A stretch of DNA of 64,000 nt. It comes from Kineosporia babensis. GTDB lineage: Bacteria; Actinomycetota; Actinomycetes; Actinomycetales; Kineosporiaceae. The stretch lies in the NCBI RefSeq assembly GCF_021129305.1, contig NZ_JAJOMB010000033.1:1-64000 (forward strand). Direction: 5' to 3'. The stretch's first letter is position 1, and each line of letters opens with the position of its first letter. Positions 43,115 through 50,851 of this stretch are shown here, one piece after another. The notes beneath the pieces are model-generated. The model searched no databases. It was given only the letters and a program-made list of their open reading frames with translations, and had not been told where the DNA came from. The translations under genes were made by a program, and so were the position numbers.

Positions 43115-43959
43115 GACCGCAGCGGCAGACGGTTCTTCGCGTGTGCGGCGACCACACACCCGAGCCCCAGGTCGTCCAGCAAGGCGCGCACATCGTCCGT
43201 CGGTAGTGAACCGTGTCGTTCGAGGGTGAGAGCGGGTCGGCCGAGATGATCGGGTGGGGTTTCGCGGTGAAAGCTGAGGATGGACGTGGACATCGGATCG
43301 AACCGCGGGTAGGCGGCGCGGGCAGCTGCTTCGTCCGGATGCTCGAGCAGGGCGAAGCCGGACACCGGGCCGAATTCCGCTTGCAGTCCGGTGGCTTTGT
43401 AGTGAGCGGGCGTGTCTTCGGCGCCTTCGGCGTGGTGGGAGCGGTTGGCCGAGGTGATGTACAGCAGATCGGCGCCGGTAGCGTCCAGACAGCGAGCCAG
43501 GAAAGCGTTTGAGGGGCAGGCATATCCGGGGGCGATCAGCTGAACCGTGCGCACGCCGGCTTGGGTCACGGTCAGATGGTCGGGGATGTGCGGCGCGGCC
43601 GGGCCTCGGAATCCGAAAGGCCCTAAGCCGTAGAAGGTGTCGATCACGGTCAGCAGACGACGGCGGGTCAGACCCGCGGGCAGGGCATTCCAGTCGAACA
43701 GTTCGGACACGGCCGACGGGGGCACGGTCACGCTTCCGGGCTGCTCCGGCGGACGCCCTTTCATCAGATTGACCCGGCGGACCGTTTCGACGTCCGGCCG
43801 AGAGGTGATCGCGTAGAAGTTGGCGAAGCCGTGGCCCACCACCGTCCCGGCCGCCAGCCAGTCGGCCAGGAGTGCCTGAGCGGCCAGGTCGCCGAGAAGC
43901 GGGCGCTGCCGTCCGGATCGTGGGGCTGGAACCGGGTGTCCGGTCTTGATCGTCGTCAT
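43108..43959 (-). CDS. YrdC/Sua5-like domain protein, divergent
   Basis: This 283-residue protein has a YrdC-type (threonylcarbamoyl-AMP synthase) layout. GTVVGHGFANFYAITSRPD resembles the first strands, VNLMKGRPPEQPG keeps the Lys and Arg of the KxR nucleotide motif, and LLYITSANRSHH keeps TSAN. The region between is unlike housekeeping TsaC/Sua5, and a C-terminal 80-residue extension lacks the Sua5 domain pattern. It may be a paralogue with another carbamoylation-type role. ATG at 43959 follows AGGAAG. It stands alone, away from tsaB, tsaD or tsaE. Confidence 0.65.
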   Translation of the reverse strand: MTTIKTGHPVPAPRSGRQRPLLGDLAAQALLADWLAAGTVVGHGFANFYAITSRPDVETVRRVNLMKGRPPEQPGSVTVPPSAVSELFDWNALPAGLTRRRLLTVIDTFYGLGPFGFRGPAAPHIPDHLTVTQAGVRTVQLIAPGYACPSNAFLARCLDATGADLLYITSANRSHHAEGAEDTPAHYKATGLQAEFGPVSGFALLEHPDEAAARAAYPRFDPMSTSILSFHRETPPDHLGRPALTLERHGSLPTDDVRALLDDLGLGCVVAAHAKNRLPLRSY

Positions 43960-44082
43960 CTTCCTGCCTTCGTCTGAACCTCTACAGGAGAGCGCATCGC
44001 GCGCAGCACCGATGCCGACCGAACGAGGGACATCGGTGCCGGTTCCGGCGTAGTTTGATCACAACGTGCCGAAGGGGGAAGC

Positions 44083-44562
44083 GTGTCCTATCCACCGCCC
44101 GTGTACCACGGCGAGTACGGCGAGAGAACTGCCTGGCTCAGGCCGGGCGATGCCGAGCCGGAACTGCCGCTGACCAAGACGGTCACCAGCTATCTGGCCA
44201 CCGGGGCGCAGACCGGGGGCAAGTTCGGGCTGTACCGCTGGGACTTCCTCGGTCCGCTCAGCGGCCCGGATCCGCACTTCCACCGCAGCATCTCGGAGTC
44301 GTTCTTCATTCTGTCCGGCACCGTGCGGCTCTTCGACGGCGATCGATGGACGGATGCTCACGCCGGCGATTTCCTGTACGTTCCGGAAGGCGGCATTCAC
44401 GGATTCCGTAACGAATCCGGCGAACCAGCGTCCATGCTCCTGCTGTTCGCCCCTGGCGCTCCGCGCGAGGGGTACTTCGAAGGGCTGCCCAAGCTCGCCG
44501 AACTCACCGATGAGCAGCGGGCCGAGTTCATGATCGAGCACGACACCTACTGGCTCGACTGA
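44083..44562 (+). CDS. Cupin domain protein
   Basis: This 159-residue protein is a single cupin barrel. Motif 1 is HFHRSISESFFILSGTVRLF (about 66-85) with two His and one Glu as metal ligands. Motif 2 is GDFLYVPEGGIHGFRN (about 94-109) with the third His. GTG at 44083 has GAAGGGGGAA upstream. The C-terminal helix (ELTDEQRAEFMIEHDTYW) is common in small actinobacterial cupins. Enzyme or regulator cannot be decided. A strong hairpin follows. Confidence 0.88.
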   Translation: MSYPPPVYHGEYGERTAWLRPGDAEPELPLTKTVTSYLATGAQTGGKFGLYRWDFLGPLSGPDPHFHRSISESFFILSGTVRLFDGDRWTDAHAGDFLYVPEGGIHGFRNESGEPASMLLLFAPGAPREGYFEGLPKLAELTDEQRAEFMIEHDTYWLD

Positions 44563-44572
44563 TTTTTGACGT

Positions 44573-44610
44573 GAAGCAGCCCACCTCCCGACGGAGAGGT
44601 GGGCTGCTTC
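44573..44610. terminator. Bidirectional terminator
   Basis: GAAGCAGCCCACCTC pairs perfectly over 15 bp with 44596-44610 around an 8-nt loop. It separates the convergent cupin and secreted-protein genes. Confidence 0.88.
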
Positions 44611-44616
44611 GATCGC

Positions 44617-44641
44617 TCAGGTCAGGTCAGGTCGGGTCAGG
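44617..44641. repeat. Short tandem GGTCA repeat
   Basis: Five near-identical 5-bp units (TCAGG/TCGGG) end at the stop codon of the secreted-protein gene. Probably slippage. Confidence 0.5.
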
Positions 44642-46532
44642 CCAGACCGCTCACCGACCAGAAGCCCGCCAGCTTGTTGACGGCCGCGTTCGGCCGGATG
44701 TCCGGGCCGACCGGGCCCTCGCCCCAGTAGTAGTCACTGAGGTTGGTGACCAGACTCGCGGTGGCCGGGCTGACCGAACGCCAGCGCACCCCGGCCGGTT
44801 CCAGGTCGCCGGCCATCGAGGCCCAGGCCTGCTGCACGGTCAGCGGGTCCCGGACCGTCCACCAGAGGAACTTCTCCTCGAAAAGGTAGTTGGCGAAGGT
44901 CTTCCCGGTACCGCCGGGGATGCAGTAGGCATTGGTGTCGAAACCGTTCATCAGGTGCAGGCCCTGGAACGCCTTGCTCCAGCGGGCGAAGTAGTCCTTC
45001 TTGCCGTTGGTGTCCTTCAGCACCTGGCAGCTCTCCAGCTGCAGCCACTCCAGGTTCACGTCACCCCAGCGGGCGTCGGCCGGGGTGATCCGGTCGTCGT
45101 CGTTCTTGCCCTTGAAGGTGAACCCGCCGGACCAGCCGTGCCCGGTGTACCACTGGGCGTCCACCTTGTCCACGTAGCTGTCGTCCCAGCCGCCCTGGGC
45201 CTTGTCCTTGAAGTCCTTCTCGAAGGCGCTGGCGCCCCGCCAGTCGAAGGCGATGCTGTGCCCCTGGCTCTTCATCACCGACTTGAACCCGTTGGCGCTG
45301 TCCTGGGCGCACTGCCACTCGTCGATCGTCTGCTCGATGCCGTTGCTGGCGAGCGAACCGCCCGCGCCGCCCTGGGCCCCCTCGGCCTTGCCCTCACCCT
45401 TGAAATTGGTGAGGCTCACGCTCGCCGTCGAGACCAGGCCGTTCGCGTCCGTCGCGGTGACCGTCACCGTCTCGATCACGTCGCCCTTCTCCGGCCGGCG
45501 CACTCCCTTGTACTTGACCTGCGCTCCGGTCTCGCCCTCCAGCGTCGCCGTCGAGGAGGACCAGCGGTACGAGACCGGCGCCGTGCCACCCCGCACGCCC
45601 GCAGCAGCGGCGATGACCGACCCGTCGCCCGAGACCTTCAGCGCCACCTTCGGAGTCTGGCCGGGTATCGCGGCGACCAGCTTGCCCTGGGCCTTGTCCG
45701 AGGTACCGAGCGGGCTCTGCGGTTGGCAGACGTAATGCGGCAGAACGGAATTGACCGTTCCCTTGCCGCTTGCGCGCTGCGCGGTCAGGGCCGGGGCGTA
45801 GTAACCGAGCGTGGGCAGATCCTGCTTCACCGCCTGGCCGTAGAGCTGGACGCACGTCTTGAGCGCATCCTCCGGCGAGATGATCGTGACCTTCTGCGCA
45901 GCCTTCACCTTGCGCACGGCCTGGCCGAGCTGGACCACCGAGTCACCGGCGAACGAGACCCGGGCCTTGGCCCCCGGACCGATCACCGGAACCCCGCCCA
46001 GCGTCAGCTGATACGAGACCGTCGTGTCCAGGTTGACGCTGCGCTTGACCCTTCCGTTCAGGTCGCTCTCGTCCACCGTGGTGTTGCCGACCACCGGCAC
46101 CACCCCGTAGCCGTCGGGCACCGGGAGCAGGCCCTTCGCCTTCTGCAGCGCATCTCGCGGCGCCAGCGTCTTGATCTCGGCCAGCGCTGCGGTGTCCACC
46201 GCCTCGGACACCACCTCCCGGCCGGACTCGTCCTTTCCCTTCACCGGATTGCCGGCAGTGTCGGTGACCGTGCGAGTTGGTACTCGGGCGAACCTCTTCG
46301 AGTCGACGTAGGCGAAGGAACCGTCCGAGCGCAAGGCGTTCCCCACCCCTGCGCTGCGGGCCAGCACCGCTGCCTCCTTCTCGGTAAGACCTTCTTGGAC
46401 GACGTCGTAAATCACTGCCGTGTATTCCTTCTCGGGCGCCGCCTGCGCGGCCCCCGGGATGAGCACGGCACCAGTCGTGGCCGCGGCCATCGAGACAACG
46501 AGGGCAGCACGGCCCCGGGTAGTTCTGGGCAT
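44637..46532 (-). CDS. Large secreted protein with DUF6345-like C-terminal domain
   Basis: This 631-residue protein has a Sec signal peptide (MPRTTRGRAALVVSM..., cleavage near AAQAAP, about residue 32). Residues 35-330 are beta-rich and unrecognised. A PKD/Ig-like segment follows (about 310-390: YRWSSSTATLEG, VTVTATDANGLVSTASVSL). The C-terminal 230 residues contain WYTGHGWSGGF and LEWLQLESCQVL, with paired Cys, resembling DUF6345-type domains with a possible catalytic His and Cys. ATG at 46532 has AGGAG 5 nt upstream. Function unknown; an extracellular hydrolase is a guess only. Confidence 0.7.
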   Translation of the reverse strand: MPRTTRGRAALVVSMAAATTGAVLIPGAAQAAPEKEYTAVIYDVVQEGLTEKEAAVLARSAGVGNALRSDGSFAYVDSKRFARVPTRTVTDTAGNPVKGKDESGREVVSEAVDTAALAEIKTLAPRDALQKAKGLLPVPDGYGVVPVVGNTTVDESDLNGRVKRSVNLDTTVSYQLTLGGVPVIGPGAKARVSFAGDSVVQLGQAVRKVKAAQKVTIISPEDALKTCVQLYGQAVKQDLPTLGYYAPALTAQRASGKGTVNSVLPHYVCQPQSPLGTSDKAQGKLVAAIPGQTPKVALKVSGDGSVIAAAAGVRGGTAPVSYRWSSSTATLEGETGAQVKYKGVRRPEKGDVIETVTVTATDANGLVSTASVSLTNFKGEGKAEGAQGGAGGSLASNGIEQTIDEWQCAQDSANGFKSVMKSQGHSIAFDWRGASAFEKDFKDKAQGGWDDSYVDKVDAQWYTGHGWSGGFTFKGKNDDDRITPADARWGDVNLEWLQLESCQVLKDTNGKKDYFARWSKAFQGLHLMNGFDTNAYCIPGGTGKTFANYLFEEKFLWWTVRDPLTVQQAWASMAGDLEPAGVRWRSVSPATASLVTNLSDYYWGEGPVGPDIRPNAAVNKLAGFWSVSGLA

Positions 46533-46693
46533 TGGAAACTCCTGATCGGAAAGGCCGGACGGGCAGGCCCGGCACCCGGAAAGGAGTGGATCAAGAGCCC
46601 GCCAGATACACGCTGCGCAACCAGGATTTAACTTTGCGCTACCCTTGAGTAGTCCGGAGCGGGCCGCTGACCTGCGGAGTAAGGTCCGGTGCC

Positions 46694-47440
46694 GTGAAGC
46701 TTCGTGAAGAACGCGTGTCCTTGCCCTCGACCGCCCCCGGCACCGGCCACGAGATCCAGGCGGTGATCATCGCCCCGGCCGACGACCTCCCCCGCCCCGG
46801 CGTCCTGCTCTACACCGACATCTTCCAGCTGACCGAGTCGACCCTGCGCACCGCCCGCCGCCTGGCCGCCTCCGGCTACCTGGTCTGCGTCCCCGAGATC
46901 TACCCGCGCGGCGACCTGGCGGGCGTGGCCCTGGAATTCGACGACCCGGGCAAGGCCCGAGGCATGGCCGGCGCCGCCTCCATGCCCACCGCCGAGTTCG
47001 ACGAAGACCGGATCAGCGCCCTCGACTACCTGGCCACCCGCCCCGACGTCACCGACCTCCTGGTCACAGGCTTCTGCATCGGCGGCCACCTCGCCTTCCG
47101 CGCCGCCTTCGACCCCCGCGTCGCCGCCACCGTCTGCTTCTACCCCACCGGCCTGCAGGACGGGAAACTTGGCGCTGACATTGCGGATTCGCTGTCCCGC
47201 GCCGCCGACATCAACGGCCGCCTGCTCGTCGTTTTCGGCTCCAAGGACCCCCACGTCCCCGCCGACGCCCGCCTCCAGGTGATCTCAGCCCTCTACTCCG
47301 CCGGGCTGGAAGACGTGGAACTGCACGTCTACGCCGGGGGCGAGCACGCTTTCATGCGCGACATCGGTGCGCGGCACGATCCTGAACTCACGGATCTGGC
47401 ACTGCGCGAGGCGGTTTCGTTCTTCCAGGGACGTTCGTAG
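46694..47440 (+). CDS. Dienelactone hydrolase family protein
   Basis: This 248-residue alpha/beta hydrolase has the dienelactone hydrolase triad: Cys in TGFCIGGH (about 120-127), Asp in GSKDPHVP and His in GGEHAFM. GTG at 46694 is used. The gene stands alone with a strong terminator; it is not in an aromatic-degradation cluster, so the true ester or lactone substrate is unknown. A minority of the family are peptidases or general esterases. Confidence 0.88.
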   Translation: MKLREERVSLPSTAPGTGHEIQAVIIAPADDLPRPGVLLYTDIFQLTESTLRTARRLAASGYLVCVPEIYPRGDLAGVALEFDDPGKARGMAGAASMPTAEFDEDRISALDYLATRPDVTDLLVTGFCIGGHLAFRAAFDPRVAATVCFYPTGLQDGKLGADIADSLSRAADINGRLLVVFGSKDPHVPADARLQVISALYSAGLEDVELHVYAGGEHAFMRDIGARHDPELTDLALREAVSFFQGRS

Positions 47441-47455
47441 TTGCAAACGTAGAGC

Positions 47456-47488
47456 AGTGGGGGCAGCCAGCCTTCGGCTGCCCCCACT
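47456..47488. terminator. Terminator hairpin
   Basis: AGTGGGGGCAGCC pairs with GGCTGCCCCCACT around a 7-nt loop, 13 perfect base pairs, between the convergent hydrolase and DUF397 genes. Confidence 0.9.
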
Positions 47489-47496
47489 TCGTCCAC

Positions 47497-47829
47497 CTAG
47501 AGGCCGAACTCGCCTATCTGAACTCCTTCGAGAAACACGTCCCAGTCTCCGCGAGCGAAGACCAGAGAACCGTCACCAGTGCGGCTACCGACGTGCACCT
47601 TTCCAGCCGAGTCGGCGATTCTCATCGAGTCCACCGCCTGGGACAGGTGCACAGCAGACACAAATTGCGCCCAGTCAGATCTGGTGACACTGAGGACATC
47701 ATGCTGCCGCTGACTGTCCCGCAGATGCACTGCCTGAGACGTGATGAGCACCTCGACGCAAGTGGAGCTGTTACATCTGCTGGATCGTTTCCAGCGTGTC
47801 CCAGCAGGTGACATCGGTTCATGACGCAT
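47497..47829 (-). CDS. Tandem DUF397 domain protein
   Basis: This 110-residue protein carries one full DUF397 unit (WKRSSRCNSSTCVEVLI, VHLRDSQ, VTRSDWAQFVSAV; about 12-65) and a second C-terminal half unit (RIADSAG, LVFARGDWDVFLEGVQIGEF). DUF397 proteins are small actinomycete-specific partners of XRE regulators such as those of the SCO4441/SCO4442 type. ATG at 47829 has GGAGGG 7 nt upstream. It is the most distal of three same-strand genes with the second DUF397 and the XRE regulator. Confidence 0.88.
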   Translation of the reverse strand: MRHEPMSPAGTRWKRSSRCNSSTCVEVLITSQAVHLRDSQRQHDVLSVTRSDWAQFVSAVHLSQAVDSMRIADSAGKVHVGSRTGDGSLVFARGDWDVFLEGVQIGEFGL

Positions 47830-47962
47830 GGCCTGACCCTCCGAATCCCCGTTTTGCCTCCCCGCGTGGCTCCGCCGGGGCGGCGGCCGGCGAGTCCCAC
47901 GGTAAGGACCAAAACTTCTGGGTACAAGAGCGGGTACGGCCCGTCGTCTCACGGAAATTTCC

Positions 47963-48187
47963 TCAGACGTCGAACTCCGAGTTGCGCACGCCAGCTACGA
48001 AGGCTCGCCACTCGGCAAGATCAAACTTTAAAACCGAACCATCTTTATGTTTAGAGTCACGAACTTTAACAGTATCCCATTCGGTCGATACTAATACCTC
48101 GATACAGGTGCTGGCAGAACAAAAACTAGACCTCTGCCAATCTTCCTCGCCCCCGCCAGTCGGGACAGCACTTGCCGAATGATTCAT
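47963..48187 (-). CDS. DUF397 domain protein
   Basis: This 74-residue protein is a single DUF397 unit: WQRSSFCSASTCIEVLV, VKVRDSKHKDGSVLKFDLAEWRAFVAGV in two parts, then RNSEFDV. ATG at 48187 has GGGGA upstream. It lies between the tandem DUF397 gene and the XRE gene. DNA around it is clearly lower in GC than its neighbours, with AAA/TTT runs, suggesting recent acquisition of the island. Its partner is presumably the XRE protein. Confidence 0.88.
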   Translation of the reverse strand: MNHSASAVPTGGGEEDWQRSSFCSASTCIEVLVSTEWDTVKVRDSKHKDGSVLKFDLAEWRAFVAGVRNSEFDV

Positions 48188-48496
48188 TTCAGATCCCCAT
48201 AGGTATCGCCGCCACAGTAGATGAGCAACCACCCAGGAAACGAACCCATCGACCCAGGAAACTGGACGAAGGCATTTTCCGCGACTTTCGCCGGGCGGCG
48301 ATGGCAAATTGTACCGGCAAAAACCAGCGCCAGGCGCATCCCCCGAGCCCCATGGAAAAACCCAACCTCAGTCGCCCCAAGTTGCACAGTAGCAAAATGA
48401 ATCTATCCTCACCAAAACCATAGCCCCCGGGGAGTCGCCTCCCCTGTAAATGGGACCCTTTTCGTACCCGAAGCGGCGACGACGGGACACCACCGT
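48188..48496. other. 309-bp AT-richer gap inside the XRE/DUF397 island
   Basis: No gene is firmly supported. A minus-strand open frame 48184-48387 ends with an ATGA overlap onto the DUF397 start, but its residue use is unlike a real protein. A GGGGAG-TCGC-CTCCCC stem-loop at 48429-48444 follows the XRE gene and could be its terminator; a DUF397 promoter may lie in the remaining AT-rich part. Confidence 0.5.
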
Positions 48497-49351
48497 TTAG
48501 AGGAAGCCGCGAAGCCAGTCCAAACTTTCGCCTGGAGGAAGTGCGTACTCCGAAGCGATGCCGCTGAATACCTTCCGATACTTGTCCACTACCGAGGGAC
48601 GTTCCATCAGCAACATCCCGTGCAGCCCCTCACTAAAAGCAATATCTTCCAGACCCGATTCTTTCGGGTACTGAAGAATAAGGAACGAACCGTCAAGACC
48701 CGGATATGAACCGCGTCGCAAAGCGACAATCTGAAGCGTCACATTCGGTAGGTCATTTGCTATGTCCAAGACGTGCCGCGCCTGGGCGTCAACGACGTCA
48801 ACACCTAGGGGACGATGAAACACGCCTTCGTCCAAAATGAAATGCGCACTGAGTTCGCCGCTAAGCATGCGTTCTTGTCGCTTTCTGCGGAGCACCACCT
48901 GGTCATCAATAAAACCTAGGGGAAGAGCCCCAGGAAGCCTGATGTCTTTCAGCAACGCGCGAGTCACTGCCTCGGTTTGGAGCAGGCCCGGCCATCTCAA
49001 GTTCTCGAAGACATCCATGGAAGACGCTGCAGACTCAAGCCCTAGGTAGTTTTCACCCTGTTCTTCTTCCGTACTGTAATCCGCCCACCAGCCCTTGCGC
49101 CGAGCCTCGGACACCAATAGTTGCATATGCTCGATGTCGTCGTCGGTGGCTCCGTAGAACCGAGCCAGGTCGCGGACGTCGCGAGCTTGCGGAGTCCGCT
49201 CCCCACTCTCCAGCCGACTTATTTTGGAGGAACTGGCCATGAGTTCGCGAGCAGCGTCTTCCGTGCTCTTGCCTGCGGCTAGGCGTAGACGCCGGAGCTG
49301 AGCCGCAAGCACGCGGCGGCTGGCGGTGGGGTTGGGGCGTGTACCGGGCAT
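48497..49351 (-). CDS. XRE family regulator with DUF5753 domain
   Basis: This 284-residue protein has an N-terminal XRE helix-turn-helix (LRRLRLAAGKSTEDAARELMASSSKISRLESG in two blocks) and a C-terminal DUF5753 effector domain with NLRWPGLLQTEAVTRALL, the YVxDE-like ILDEGVFHRPLG and DGSFLILQYP. This class pairs with DUF397 proteins and affects development and antibiotic synthesis in Streptomyces. ATG at 49351 has GGGG four nt upstream; the frame upstream to 49495 is rejected. A good inverted repeat lies 31 bp before the start. The gene is lower in GC than average. Confidence 0.92.
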   Translation of the reverse strand: MPGTRPNPTASRRVLAAQLRRLRLAAGKSTEDAARELMASSSKISRLESGERTPQARDVRDLARFYGATDDDIEHMQLLVSEARRKGWWADYSTEEEQGENYLGLESAASSMDVFENLRWPGLLQTEAVTRALLKDIRLPGALPLGFIDDQVVLRRKRQERMLSGELSAHFILDEGVFHRPLGVDVVDAQARHVLDIANDLPNVTLQIVALRRGSYPGLDGSFLILQYPKESGLEDIAFSEGLHGMLLMERPSVVDKYRKVFSGIASEYALPPGESLDWLRGFL

Positions 49352-49381
49352 GGCACCCCGCTTGTCCAAGTGCTTGTCAAT

Positions 49382-49407
49382 TGCCAGATGCGGGTTGCAT
49401 CCTGGCA
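49382..49407. promoter_or_regulatory. Inverted-repeat operator upstream of the XRE gene
   Basis: TGCCAGATGC and GCATCCTGGCA face each other across 5 bp, differing by one inserted base. On the minus strand TACCAT (about 49416-49421) with CTGGCA 17 nt before it is a fair promoter, placing the repeat just after the start of transcription, suited to autorepression. Confidence 0.5.
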
Positions 49408-49772
49408 GGGCACAAATGGTACGCAGCCAACGTAACACTGCCAGAGGGCATTTGCCGAGGTTTGTCAGCAGCCTCGACGGCGTACCGCAGCGCACCGCTC
49501 AGGCCTTGTGCCGATCCTCGTTCGACCAGGTCATCGCAGCTTTCGGCGGAAGCTCAGGTGGTTGGGCCGCAGCCACTCTCTCAGTCGGAGGGCATGGTCA
49601 TGTCACATCGCACGGCAGTGTCTAAGGCCGTTGGGGCGCGGGGCGACCCGGCGGAAGTGCAGCGGTGGCCGTTGGGCGCTCGGGCGTCCGGGCTATCCGA
49701 AAAGCGTCTCAGTACGGCGCATCCCGGCGGCGACTCGGGGTGTGACACCGATGGACAAGGGGGTGGCCTGCG
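49408..49772. other. Divergent control region of the XRE gene and unknown pair
   Basis: Gene-free together with 49352-49407 (421 bp in all). Several overlapping frames are open on both strands here, but none has a ribosome site or plausible composition. The ribosome site AAGGGGG for the first unknown gene lies at about 49758. Confidence 0.5.
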
Positions 49773-50648
49773 ATGATCCCGCCGGTTCCACCACGACCAC
49801 GCGAGGAGGTTCCCTCGCCCTACGGTCCGGACGGCCCGTTCCGGAATCTGCATCGTTGCGCCCAGCGGTTGGAGACCGGCGACTGGCGGGAGGTGCTGGC
49901 TCTGCTCGGAGGGGACGGGACCAGCACCCACAAGCTGGCCGCGGTGACCCGGTTGCTGGCGCTGAGCATGTTCCAGCAGACGGTCGGGGACGTGGAGCAG
50001 GCGTGGTCGGTGCTGCACGATGCGGCGCGGGGGCTGCCGCCGGGCTTCACCAAGGTCGATCCGGACACCGGGCACGTGGCGGCGGTGTTGCAGGGGGCCG
50101 CGCTGATGCTGGCGCACGAGCAGGCTGAACCGGGCGGGGCGCAGGGGCCGGAGCGACGGCTGACCTTGGCCCTGGCCGGGATCACCTGGCGTGAGCAGAC
50201 CGAGCTGGAGCAGTTGCGCAACCGGCCGTATCTCTACGCCGGGGCTCGGGATGCTCTGGTGCGAGCCTGCCAGGAGTTCCTGGCCTGGGTGGAGTTCGCG
50301 CCGGAGACCTGGCGCCGGCAGATCCCGCCCGGGCAGTTGCAGAGTTTCGGGATCGTCCTGCCCAGGACCCTGCACCAGCCCACCCGCAAGAACCTGTGCG
50401 AGCGGGCGAGCCGGCTGCGCAAGTTCGCCGACCCGGCCCAGGGCGACGTGAGCGACTCGGTGTGGGCCGACATCGGGGGTTATCCGGGGCTGAAGGCGCT
50501 GGCCCTGGAGAGTCTGAGCACGCAGCACCTCACCGCCTGGCGGCTCGGGCCCAGATCTCCCGTGCCCAAGCATCTTCCGGTCCGCACCGGTTGCAGGGCG
50601 GCCTGGCAGTTCGCGCAGGACTGCTGCCCGCAACCGTCCTTGAACTGA
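49773..50648 (+). CDS. Unknown protein, first of a two-gene pair
   Basis: I do not recognise this 291-residue protein. It is Trp- and Leu-rich and looks largely helical (CAQRLETGDWREVLALL, THKLAAVTRLLALSMFQQ, DALVRACQEFLAWVEF), with no signal peptide, membrane helix or known catalytic motif. Paired helices around 30-120 could be TPR-like. The last 30 residues have two Cys (CRAAWQFAQDCC). ATG at 49773 has AAGGGGG 9 nt upstream. It is divergent from the XRE/DUF397 island and 203 bp before a second unknown gene on the same strand. Confidence 0.75.
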   Translation: MIPPVPPRPREEVPSPYGPDGPFRNLHRCAQRLETGDWREVLALLGGDGTSTHKLAAVTRLLALSMFQQTVGDVEQAWSVLHDAARGLPPGFTKVDPDTGHVAAVLQGAALMLAHEQAEPGGAQGPERRLTLALAGITWREQTELEQLRNRPYLYAGARDALVRACQEFLAWVEFAPETWRRQIPPGQLQSFGIVLPRTLHQPTRKNLCERASRLRKFADPAQGDVSDSVWADIGGYPGLKALALESLSTQHLTAWRLGPRSPVPKHLPVRTGCRAAWQFAQDCCPQPSLN

Positions 50649-50851
50649 ATCAGAACTGACCGCCTGGTGTCCTGGCACTGCCCGGCTGACGAGATTTTCG
50701 CCGATCACCTCTGGCTACTGACGCTGACTGGTGAGACGATCGAATCTGTCCAACGCCACTGAAGTTCAGTCGCGGTCAGCGAATCCGCCCACAGCGCGCT
50801 GAAGAATCACTTTCTGACAAGCTTTCCGTGCTCTGAAGGTGAGGCTGGGAG

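Noticed and set aside
44617-44641. Tandem GGTCA units as a CRISPR-like or VNTR locus
   Set aside because: Only five 5-bp units without spacers, best seen as simple slippage at a gene end.
48184-48387. 67-codon minus-strand frame whose stop overlaps the DUF397 start (ATGA)
   Set aside because: The overlap looks like translational coupling, but the protein has random composition, no ribosome site and no family signal; the DUF397 gene has its own site.
49508-50128. 206-codon frame overlapping the first unknown gene
   Set aside because: It is in another frame, Arg/Gly-rich and lacks a ribosome site; the gene at 49773 has a clear one and normal composition.
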